DNA from: a virus
DNA: 35,680 nucleotides
IMG/VR virus record: IMGVR_UViG_3300045016_000030
Location: 1-35,680 of that record
Reading direction: 5' to 3' (one strand)
The notes beneath the pieces were generated by a model. That model was given only the letters and a program-made list of their open reading frames with translations. It had not been told where the DNA came from and searched no databases. Below are positions 26,658 to 34,110 of the stretch, piece by piece (positions within the stretch are counted from its first letter, which is position 1; every line of letters starts with the position of its first letter). Both the position numbers and the translations under genes were made by a program.

Positions 26658-27742
26658 AACGGATTTCGGTTTTCGCCTTACCCAGTCATCAAATCAAACA
26701 AAGAACCTCGGGTGTTGATTTCGCGAGAGTAATCCAACCCATGAAGCACCTAGACGGGTATGAAGGCAACGGGTATAAATTCAAGGTTGACGTTTATGAC
26801 ATTTTCAATCAAGAGAAGTTTAACTGGATAAACGTGGCCGAAAATTACGATGTTGTTTTCTTAAACTATACAATCCTCGACTGGTCTTATGCGGCGATGG
26901 GGGCGATAGTCCACGGGAAGGGAAAGAAGATTATCATGGATGTAGATGACGCTATTTGGAACATTAACCCCGACAACCCAACCCACCAGACCTACAAAGA
27001 CCGCCACGGCGGTGAGATTTTAAGCGCTATCTTAGACGACGTTGACGGGATAACCACGACAAACCTCTATCTTAAACATTTAATTGCTTCCCATTTAAGC
27101 AGAAAAAGATACGATAAAATGGCGGTTTTCCCCAACCAGATAGACCTGAAGTATTGGGATTACAAAGCAAAGGCAACAGATCGCAATCCAATCACTCTTT
27201 ACCATATGGGTTCGACCACGCACTTCCGCGACTTGTCTAATTTGAATTTTATCGAAGGCGTGAATAGAATCTTTCGCGACTATCCGAACGTGATATTTAA
27301 GACGGTGGGGGCATATTTAGGGAGGTTGAAGATGAAATGGGGACAGAGATATGTTGTTGAGTACGGTGATCCCGATATTTTTAAGTGGATAACGAAGTTT
27401 AAGGGTATGGTGGGCGGAGTAGATATTGCGGTTGTGCCGCTTGAAGATAACATTTACAATCGGTGCAAAAGCGATATTAAATTTTTGGAGATGTCGTCTG
27501 CCACCATTCCCGGAGTTTGGCAAAGAATCCGCCAGTACGAGGAAACCATTAAGCCGGGTATAACTGGCTACTTAGCCTCCACCCCCGAGGAGTGGTACGA
27601 CTCAATCAAAATCTTACTAGATAGCGTAGAAAAGCGGAGAGAAATTGGGGAAAACGCATATAATTACGTTGCTGAAAATCGTACTATGCAAAAATTAGTC
27701 CCAGAATACGCCAAATTCATCATTAAGATATTGACCACTTAG
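26654..27742 (+). CDS. Glycosyltransferase, GT4-like
   Basis: A 362-residue GT-B enzyme: SGVDFARVIQPMKHL, YDVVFLNYTILDW and IIMDVDDAIWNI in the N-terminal domain; VFPNQIDLKYWDYK linker; ITLYHMGSTTHFRDLSNL and VDIAVVPLEDNIYNRCKSDI, KFLEMSSATIPGV, then a GITGYLASTPEEW end, matching GT4-type proteins, where the S-x-K-F-L-E run binds the nucleotide sugar. It ends the cassette, converging with the minus-strand HNH gene (4-nt overlap). Confidence 0.78.
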   Translation: MKRISVFALPSHQIKQRTSGVDFARVIQPMKHLDGYEGNGYKFKVDVYDIFNQEKFNWINVAENYDVVFLNYTILDWSYAAMGAIVHGKGKKIIMDVDDAIWNINPDNPTHQTYKDRHGGEILSAILDDVDGITTTNLYLKHLIASHLSRKRYDKMAVFPNQIDLKYWDYKAKATDRNPITLYHMGSTTHFRDLSNLNFIEGVNRIFRDYPNVIFKTVGAYLGRLKMKWGQRYVVEYGDPDIFKWITKFKGMVGGVDIAVVPLEDNIYNRCKSDIKFLEMSSATIPGVWQRIRQYEETIKPGITGYLASTPEEWYDSIKILLDSVEKRREIGENAYNYVAENRTMQKLVPEYAKFIIKILTT

Positions 27743-28284
27743 GCACTGTAGTTTTTTTTGTAATATTTTCTAGCATATTCCCGTCTCTTTGGGTTTGTTC
27801 TCCATAGAAATTTATAGTAGCAATGAGTACACCTTCCTTTAGCCCAGTGTTTATTCTTATTGCTAAACTTGATGTTACAATCCACACATAGACCTTTTCT
27901 TGGTTTATATCCATTCCCATTTCTGTGTCGCCGGTGAACCTTAATGTGACACTTTTTACAAAGGGGAATTAAATTACTAATTTTATCGTTTGAATTATTG
28001 AAATCTATATGGTGGAGAATTGAAACCTTAGTTTTCCTACATAAGTAACAGGTCGTATGGGTAAAATTAAACCACAAGTATTTCTGTTTTCTGCCCTTAG
28101 AGCCAGTATTTTTATATTCCGCTACTATTTGGTGAATTCTTTGTCTACTTAACCCGACAAGTTTCCCGGTTGTGGTATACGACCAGAGATTTTTGTATAT
28201 TTCGAGGATTTCTCTATTCCTATAGTTCACAACCACAACATAACATGGAATTTGACAAATGTCAACAAGTATGTTAATTGACAT
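27739..28284 (-). CDS. HNH homing endonuclease on the minus strand
   Basis: The only confident minus-strand gene: 181 residues. An N-terminal helix-turn-helix-like part (GKLVGLSRQRIHQIVAEY) is followed by the HNH core CYLCRKTKVSILHHIDFNNS, NDKISNLIPLCKKCHIKVHR, and a C-terminal zinc pair (CVDCNIKF ... CTHCYYKF). It faces the glycosyltransferase gene, and its start lies within the -35 of the plus-strand promoter at 28278-28305, so the two directions may interfere. A/T-rich base use unlike the flanks points to recent insertion. Free-standing, not in an intron. Confidence 0.8.
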   Translation of the reverse strand: MSINILVDICQIPCYVVVVNYRNREILEIYKNLWSYTTTGKLVGLSRQRIHQIVAEYKNTGSKGRKQKYLWFNFTHTTCYLCRKTKVSILHHIDFNNSNDKISNLIPLCKKCHIKVHRRHRNGNGYKPRKGLCVDCNIKFSNKNKHWAKGRCTHCYYKFLWRTNPKRREYARKYYKKNYSA

Positions 28285-28305
28285 TACAAACCTGTTTGCT
28301 ATAAT
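28278..28305 (+). promoter_or_regulatory. Promoter of leader 2 (ejection-protein block)
   Basis: TTGACA (28278-28283), 16-bp spacer, TATAAT (28300-28305), both perfect. TATTAT on the minus strand at about 28303-28308 may serve the divergent HNH gene. The leader has GGGC-ggcactaa-GCCC (28319-28334) and then the terminator. Confidence 0.8.
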
Positions 28306-28339
28306 ATAGTTGTTCTTTGGGCGGCACTAAGCCCGACCT

Positions 28340-28371
28340 AGACTCACGAGATTTTTCGTGGGTCTTTTTTT
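28340..28371 (+). terminator. Intrinsic terminator just before the ejection-protein block
   Basis: AGACTCACGA (28340-28349) pairs with TCGTGGGTCT (28356-28365), 10 bp with one wobble and a 6-nt loop, followed by T residues to 28371. ATG codons follow at 28372 and 28379. No promoter lies between it and the genes. Confidence 0.85.
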
Positions 28372-28378
28372 ATGGATT

Positions 28379-28525
28379 ATGCCATTCGTTTCGGAAAAGC
28401 AAAAAAAATACATGTGGGCTAAGCACCCCGAAATCGCCAAAAGGTGGGCGAAAGAGGGAAAGGCTTACGTTAAGGGAAAGAAAAAAGCGAAAAAGGCAAA
28501 GAAATTAAAGTTTGTACAAAGATAA
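28379..28525 (+). CDS. Small basic phage protein (PFVSEKQKKYM...HPEIAKRW type)
   Basis: A 48-residue protein, MPFVSEKQKKYMWAKHPEIA then KRWAKEGKAYVKGKKKAKK. I recall this KSxxQ-x-x-Y-M-x-A-K-H-P-E-I-A-K-R-W-A-K-E pattern from small proteins found in many phage genomes, often near head genes; the function is unknown. ATG 28379 lies 7 nt after the terminator T-run; an ATG at 28372 gives only a 16-residue frame. The next gene starts 1 nt after its stop. Confidence 0.65.
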   Translation: MPFVSEKQKKYMWAKHPEIAKRWAKEGKAYVKGKKKAKKAKKLKFVQR

Positions 28526-28526
28526 T

Positions 28527-29696
28527 ATGGCATTAAATTGGCTTAGTAAATTATTAGGAACTCACACTGGAAGTTGGGGGACTCCGGAGTTGGGAGTAAC
28601 CGAGTGGTTGGCGGGTAAAAATACTCCTAGAACGTACCAAGGAGGTTCTTCTTTAACAGCTCCTAAAACTACCGAGGGGGCAGTAAAGACATTCTTGGGG
28701 CCGAATTTTAGGACGGCCGAACAAATAAAAGCCTCTATTCAATCTCCATCCCCAACACCACCCGGAAGTACCCCCTCCGTCTCAGGAAGCGTCTTGGGTA
28801 TGGCAAGCACTTCAGATGGTAGCGACTTTACTACTGAATCCTACGATCCCTACGCCGCCCTGCGTGCAGAGATTTCTTCAGGGTGGGATTCCTATATTAC
28901 CAGTCTAGATAATCAACTTAACTCTTTATCAGGCCAAAGAACCGCCCAAGAGGGAATCGTGGGCGAACAGGCAAATCGGGCTTTAAGTAGTGTTGGCCTT
29001 CAAAAGACCCAAGGTATGCAGGAGCTTGGAACGCAAAGAACCAGAGTTGAACAAAACCAAACCAAAAATCTCCGTGATCTGGCGGCCAATATAACTAACG
29101 CTATGCGGGCCGGAAATATCTACTTAGGAGCAAGGGGGGCGGGTGATTCCTCAGCGGCCAGTCAATATGCCTATGCTCTTTCTAAGGCCGGCACAAGAGA
29201 AAGAAGTAACGTTATGCAAAACACCGCTGATATTCTAAATGAAATTGGTGGCCGGGAAACGAATCTTAACAATCTTTACAATTCCGAAGTAAATCGGATA
29301 GATTCCGAGAAAAATACCAACCTTCAAAATGTAGCTCTTTGGTACAACCAAGCAGTACAACAAGTCCAACAGCAAAAAGCCCAAGGCATGCTAGGGAAAT
29401 CCCAAGACTTAGCCAATCTTTCTAGGAATATTCTTACCCAAGCCATAGCCAGACTCCAAACAATTCAGCGGGCGGCGATAACTCAACGTCAAGCTCTTGA
29501 TACTTGGGCTATTAACAATTCCAACACAATTTCTCAACTCAAACAGAATATGCAGAATGTAGCAAGTATTTCACCCACTCTCCCCACTATTGGCAAGATT
29601 GCTGGGATACAAGGTGTTTTAGGACTTAATGCGATAGATCCAACTTATTACGGGAGATATTCGTCTGATGAACTGGAAAAACGAAGAAGCCAATAG
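28527..29696 (+). CDS. Internal virion (ejection) protein, Gln-rich helical
   Basis: A 389-residue protein. The first 100 residues are a Gly/Pro/Ser/Thr-rich region; the remainder is nearly all helical and rich in Gln, Asn and Ala (SLDNQLNSLSGQRTAQEGIV, QAVQQVQQQKAQGMLGKSQD, ARLQTIQRAAITQRQALDTW), with no membrane segment. This fits phage ejection proteins, which leave the head with the DNA and form a channel through the envelope. It shares a block with the 1205-residue protein. The function is inferred from composition and place. Confidence 0.6.
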   Translation: MALNWLSKLLGTHTGSWGTPELGVTEWLAGKNTPRTYQGGSSLTAPKTTEGAVKTFLGPNFRTAEQIKASIQSPSPTPPGSTPSVSGSVLGMASTSDGSDFTTESYDPYAALRAEISSGWDSYITSLDNQLNSLSGQRTAQEGIVGEQANRALSSVGLQKTQGMQELGTQRTRVEQNQTKNLRDLAANITNAMRAGNIYLGARGAGDSSAASQYAYALSKAGTRERSNVMQNTADILNEIGGRETNLNNLYNSEVNRIDSEKNTNLQNVALWYNQAVQQVQQQKAQGMLGKSQDLANLSRNILTQAIARLQTIQRAAITQRQALDTWAINNSNTISQLKQNMQNVASISPTLPTIGKIAGIQGVLGLNAIDPTYYGRYSSDELEKRRSQ

Positions 29697-29717
29697 GCTG
29701 GGCAACAATTCAGCCTA
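29694..29717 (+). other. Hairpin between the two ejection-protein genes
   Basis: TAGGCTG (29694-29700) pairs with CAGCCTA (29711-29717), 7 bp with a 10-nt loop; it begins at the stop codon of the first gene and ends 7 nt before ATG 29725. No U-tract follows and no ribosome site is visible. Confidence 0.45.
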
Positions 29718-29724
29718 GCTTAAA

Positions 29725-32700
29725 ATGGCAACACTTAAAGACTTAGCCGAAAGAATAAAGAGTTATTTTAATCCAACCTCAAACGCGGGACAGAATTTTT
29801 GGAGTACCCCCGTAGCACAAACGCTGGCAAATATCCAATCCGCACCAAGAAATGTTTACAATACTGTCGTTAGGGCCGAGGGGATTAACCCCCAAACTTC
29901 CTATATTGAGCAAGTAAGGCAAGCAAGAAATTTATCACTAGGTGCTTTGGCCAAACTTCCCGAACAGGCAAAACAAGCATGGTTAGAAGGAGGATTAATT
30001 AAAAATAATCCCATCATTCCCCAGAAACTGAAAACCCCATTGGCGAATCTTACAACTTATGGTCCAGGACAGTTAATGGCTGGGTGGGCAAGAGGATTGG
30101 GGGCGGTTGGAAACACTCGACAGCCAGTTATTGAAAGAGCGGGTAACCTCTTGGGAGCAGTCGGGCAAACACTGTTCCCTGGTGAAACGTACGGTATGGC
30201 GGGGTTTAGTGCCGGAATAAACGCTTTGGCCAAGTCAACTGATACGCCAACCGCCTATGGCGAAGGCTTTGAAATGGGAGCGAAGTTGGGGCCGATTTCA
30301 AGAGTCACGGAATTTTTATTGAACCCGATTCTTAACAAACTCGGCATGAAAGCCCTGACGGAAGTTAACCGTTATTGGGACTTGGCCAAAAAAGCGACTA
30401 CCGCAGAAATAAGAAACAAATTTATAACACTAGGGGTTAAAAGGATACTCCAAAATGTCCCTAGACAAGTTATCGCGGGAGGATTGGGTTTTGGGGCATA
30501 CGGGGCAACCACTCCCGCCAAGGATATTGAGGAGAGATTAACCAATGTTGTGAATAATGCCATTCAGGGGGGAGTGTTTAGTGGGGCGATGGCGATTGCG
30601 GGACCAGCGGTCAGCACATTAGGAAAACAGGTAGTTGGGCCGTTATTGAGGGGAGAAATGCGATTTCCCACAGGGTTATCAGTTAGAAGACTAACTAAAG
30701 AAGAACACTACAAAAATCTGGTCAGCAATCAATCTCCGCAAATTTCCGCACCCACTCCCCCACTCTCCCCTACTGGCCGGGTGTCTCCTTTACAGGCACG
30801 AAAGGGGGTCTCCCCTACCGCACCGCAAGCGGGATTGTACAACACCCCACAAATAAGGGAAATAAAAGCTAAACTCGACAAATTGGGTAATAGTAAAGAA
30901 TTTCAGGACTTTTATAAAGGCGGAAAAATCTCTGGAAAAAGTTGGAATGAATATCAACGGTTAAGTCGGGAATATCGCAATCTCCTTGATAAGGGAGGTG
31001 TTTCCCAACAGCCATTAGGTGAAGTTACCACCAAACTTCAAAAAACCCCTCGGGTTCGTGGTGGGGCGCTTCCCCTAAAAATTTCAGAAGCAAAACCAAC
31101 AAAACCCATCCGAATATCACCATCAGAAGTGGGTGCCGGTCAGCCAAACGGTTTAGGCAGTCCTTCATCGCCTTCTATTATACCAGACGATAAAAGCCTT
31201 ATCGATCAGTTAAACAAAGCCCTTAAAGAAGCCAAACCCATTAGGGGAACGCAGGAAGAAATGTACACCAAGGCTAGGGGAGAAAAGTTGGCGAGAATGT
31301 TGTCGGCTAGAGAAAAGATGGCCGGAGAGAAGGGCTTTTATCAGGAATTAGGGACTTTGAAGGGTGAACTCCCAAGGGCGGAGTATGAACCAATTAGGTC
31401 TAATTTCGACCAGCCTACGGTTGATAGGCTTTTTAACATGATTAAAGAAAGTAACAAATTAGATGATTGGGATAAGATAAACGCCCAAGTCGGATTATCT
31501 AAAATATTAGGGGAAAAAGGAACGGTTGTTCCTACCAGAAACGAAATAGAGAAGATGTATGCCGTATTCGGCGAAGATTTTACAAAGACTTTATTGGATA
31601 AACGCCCATTGTTCGAAAAATTGGCGCAACTAGGTATGCAAATTTATAACCTTCCAAGATCAATAATGGCTGGGGCGGGTGATTTGTCGGCGACTCTAAT
31701 GCAAAATTTAATGTTTGCTTATAGACACCCGATTCTTACGGGGAAGAACTTTGTTAAAGAGGTGGGAATGTTCTTTAACAAGGATGTGTTTAACGCTAGT
31801 CAAAATGAAATTTACTCTCGGCCGAATAGTGACTTATACAAGCAAGCCAAACTTAGCCTGACCGATATTGGCCCCGTAGTTAGTCAAAGAGAAGAAATGT
31901 TTATGTCTAATTTGGCGGAGAAAATTCCCCTACTGGGGAGAGTAATTAAGGCGTCTGGACGAGCTTATACGGGATTCTTGAATCGTATGCGTGCCGATAC
32001 TTTTGACCAATTAGTCGAAACTCAAAAAATCCTCGGTGAAAATCCTAATAGTCCAGAATTTCTTAAATGGGCGGGAACTTTCGTAAATGCCGCAACCGGA
32101 AGGGGAAATTTGGGGAAATTGGAAAGATCGGCAAACATTCTGGGACAAGGATTCTTTAGTGCTAGAAAACTTGTTGCAACAAAAGATATGCTAAATCCTC
32201 AAATGTATATTATTGCTCCTAAAGCCATAAGACAAGAAGCTCTTAAGACGATTCTTTCGTTTATCGGCGGGGGAATGACCATTCTGGGACTCGCCAAATT
32301 AGCGGGGGCAGAGGTGGGAGAAGAACCTACAAGCACTGATTTTGGTAAAATTAAAGTAGGAAATACCAGATTTAACATTTGGGGAAGTTATCAGCAAATA
32401 GCCGTCTTAATGGCTAGATTATGGAAGGGTTACGCTACCTCTTCAACCACGGGGAAGAAAATGATGTTGGGAGACGAAAGCAACCCCTATGCTCCGACGA
32501 GACTTGACCTGATTACAAGATTCTTCGAAAGCAAGGAACATCCGACGTTGTCGTTGATTTTGGGTGCGTTGCGGGGAACAAACCAAATAGGACAACCGTT
32601 TAATTTGGCGACAGAAACACTTAATCGGTTTATACCTATGGTTTTAGCGGATGGATATGATTTGTACAAAGAACATGGGTCAAAGGGATTATTGGGGATT

Positions 32701-33342
32701 TTACCGGCAATGTTAGGGATTCCAGTTCAAACTTACGGAACGAACGTCCCGTCAATTAAAGTATCAAGCAGTGGCACTCCGTCTATCAAGCTAACTCCAG
32801 TGGGCGGATTGGCTGAAGATATTTGGGCGAAGATTACAAACGCACCAGTCTCAAATATCCCACGGGAACAATGGCCAATATATATACAAGCAAAAGAAAA
32901 GCAAACCCAAGAGCGAATACAAACAGATGAGGCCAAGGCGACACTAAAATCTGGGAAGTTAGATTCTAACCTACAACAGTTTAATTATGGTGGTTACACG
33001 GGGTACTTAGTTGGTCAAAAGTTTATTTATGTTGATGAAACGGGTGCTATAAAAACTAAAACAATCAAAGAGACTGAAACAAAACCGACAAGTAAGGTTA
33101 AGGGTGCTAAAAAACCCAAGAAAATCACCATCAAAAAAGTATCCGTTCCCAAGCCCGCCAAAATTACTAAGAGTAAGGCAATTAAAATCACCACCATTAA
33201 AGTTCCCAAGCCTCCTAGTATCAAGTCGCCCCGCTCGTACAAGGCGATCAAAATTACAGCCGGCGGCCCACTTAAAACCAAGCAGTACAAAATCAAGAAG
33301 TTTAAGAACACTTTAACGCAGGGCTTTACAAAACTTGCGTAG
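29725..33342 (+). CDS. Large internal virion (ejection) protein, 1205 residues
   Basis: The biggest gene here. N-terminal 300 residues have helical and Gly/Ala-rich stretches (GGLGFGAYGATTPAKDIEER, VNNAIQGGVFSGAMAIAGPA). Residues about 330-500 are a Pro-rich disordered linker. The middle (IMAGAGDLSATLMQNLMFAY, GTFVNAATGRGNLGKLERSA and NILGQGFFSARKLVATKDML) resembles the conserved core of large ejected phage proteins, with FFSARK close to the FSPR-type motif I recall there; a hydrophobic LSFIGGGMTILGLAKLAGAE follows. The last ~90 residues are Lys/Pro-rich repeats (KKITIKKVSVPKPAKITK). It probably is packed in the head and ejected, with the basic tail on DNA. Confidence 0.65.
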   Translation: MATLKDLAERIKSYFNPTSNAGQNFWSTPVAQTLANIQSAPRNVYNTVVRAEGINPQTSYIEQVRQARNLSLGALAKLPEQAKQAWLEGGLIKNNPIIPQKLKTPLANLTTYGPGQLMAGWARGLGAVGNTRQPVIERAGNLLGAVGQTLFPGETYGMAGFSAGINALAKSTDTPTAYGEGFEMGAKLGPISRVTEFLLNPILNKLGMKALTEVNRYWDLAKKATTAEIRNKFITLGVKRILQNVPRQVIAGGLGFGAYGATTPAKDIEERLTNVVNNAIQGGVFSGAMAIAGPAVSTLGKQVVGPLLRGEMRFPTGLSVRRLTKEEHYKNLVSNQSPQISAPTPPLSPTGRVSPLQARKGVSPTAPQAGLYNTPQIREIKAKLDKLGNSKEFQDFYKGGKISGKSWNEYQRLSREYRNLLDKGGVSQQPLGEVTTKLQKTPRVRGGALPLKISEAKPTKPIRISPSEVGAGQPNGLGSPSSPSIIPDDKSLIDQLNKALKEAKPIRGTQEEMYTKARGEKLARMLSAREKMAGEKGFYQELGTLKGELPRAEYEPIRSNFDQPTVDRLFNMIKESNKLDDWDKINAQVGLSKILGEKGTVVPTRNEIEKMYAVFGEDFTKTLLDKRPLFEKLAQLGMQIYNLPRSIMAGAGDLSATLMQNLMFAYRHPILTGKNFVKEVGMFFNKDVFNASQNEIYSRPNSDLYKQAKLSLTDIGPVVSQREEMFMSNLAEKIPLLGRVIKASGRAYTGFLNRMRADTFDQLVETQKILGENPNSPEFLKWAGTFVNAATGRGNLGKLERSANILGQGFFSARKLVATKDMLNPQMYIIAPKAIRQEALKTILSFIGGGMTILGLAKLAGAEVGEEPTSTDFGKIKVGNTRFNIWGSYQQIAVLMARLWKGYATSSTTGKKMMLGDESNPYAPTRLDLITRFFESKEHPTLSLILGALRGTNQIGQPFNLATETLNRFIPMVLADGYDLYKEHGSKGLLGILPAMLGIPVQTYGTNVPSIKVSSSGTPSIKLTPVGGLAEDIWAKITNAPVSNIPREQWPIYIQAKEKQTQERIQTDEAKATLKSGKLDSNLQQFNYGGYTGYLVGQKFIYVDETGAIKTKTIKETETKPTSKVKGAKKPKKITIKKVSVPKPAKITKSKAIKITTIKVPKPPSIKSPRSYKAIKITAGGPLKTKQYKIKKFKNTLTQGFTKLA

Positions 33343-33352
33343 GTGGTATAAT
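33325..33352 (+). promoter_or_regulatory. Promoter of leader 3 (adaptor/nozzle block)
   Basis: TTTACA (33325-33330), 16-bp spacer, TATAAT (33347-33352) with an extended TGG in front. The boxes overlap the 3' end of the ejection-protein gene. The leader holds CGTCT-ttacct-AGACG (33357-33372) and then the terminator. Confidence 0.75.
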
Positions 33353-33385
33353 GAACCGTCTTTACCTAGACGAGTGATAGGTTAG

Positions 33386-33411
33386 GCGCACTAAGTTGGT
33401 GCGTCTTTTTT
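33386..33411 (+). terminator. Intrinsic terminator before the adaptor gene
   Basis: GCGCAC (33386-33391) pairs with GTGCGT (33399-33404), 6 bp with one wobble and a 7-nt loop, followed by C and six T residues. The adaptor ATG comes 9 nt later, with only a weak GGAAAA before it. Confidence 0.7.
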
Positions 33412-33420
33412 ATTGGAAAA

Positions 33421-34110
33421 ATGGCAAAAGTTATTAACACAGTATCGGACGCGATTAGCTACTTAAACTCGCTTTACGAGAGCGACCAGACCGCCCCCTC
33501 TTCTGATGAGGAGGATTACTCCGTATGGTTGTCTCTTTTTAATGTCGCGGTTAACCTTTGGGAGGCCGAAGAAGGAATGTTGTGGAAAGAGTTGTTTGTC
33601 AAGTTGGCGGACGCGGCCGATGGAAGCAAGACTACCACCCTTGCTGTTACTTCCTACTCCGTACCCTCGGATTTCAGGTTTCCCGCCAGTGGATATGTCT
33701 GGTTGGGAACGGGAACAAACAAAACCGCCTACAAGGTTATTAAACAAGAAAATATACAACTTTATGAAAACAACTCCGAGAACTGGTGCTATTTCTTAAT
33801 GGATAAAACTCCTACCTTAGAGTTTAACCCGAATATTGCTTCAAGCATTCCCGCGAGTTACACGATTAGTTATAACTACTACAAAAATGCTACCAAATTG
33901 GCTTCTAGTAGTGATACTTTTGAAATGTCTGATCCGATGTTCGCAGTTTATTACGCGCTATCGGAACTCAAGAAAGATGAGGGCGATACTTCGGCGGCGG
34001 TTATTGCTTCCCAAAAACTTGAGGGAATGAAAACCCGAAACGAAATGCCAACTTGGATTCAGAGTGATAGCGGGATTGAGAACAACGTGGCCGAAGGTTT
34101 TGGCGTATGA
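33421..34110 (+). CDS. Head-tail adaptor-like protein
   Basis: A 229-residue protein starting MAKVINTVSDAISYLNSLYE, with helical ends (VWLSLFNVAVNLWEAEEGML; EMSDPMFAVYYALSELKKDE) around a beta middle (TTTLAVTSYSVPSDFRFPAS, PASYTISYNYYKNATKL). This helix-beta-helix layout fits the phage adaptor (gp4/gp11-like) that joins portal to tail. Its ATGA overlap with the nozzle-like gene fits that role: adaptor and nozzle genes are usually neighbours. It lies behind leader 3. Identity comes from layout, not a sure motif. Confidence 0.6.
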   Translation: MAKVINTVSDAISYLNSLYESDQTAPSSDEEDYSVWLSLFNVAVNLWEAEEGMLWKELFVKLADAADGSKTTTLAVTSYSVPSDFRFPASGYVWLGTGTNKTAYKVIKQENIQLYENNSENWCYFLMDKTPTLEFNPNIASSIPASYTISYNYYKNATKLASSSDTFEMSDPMFAVYYALSELKKDEGDTSAAVIASQKLEGMKTRNEMPTWIQSDSGIENNVAEGFGV

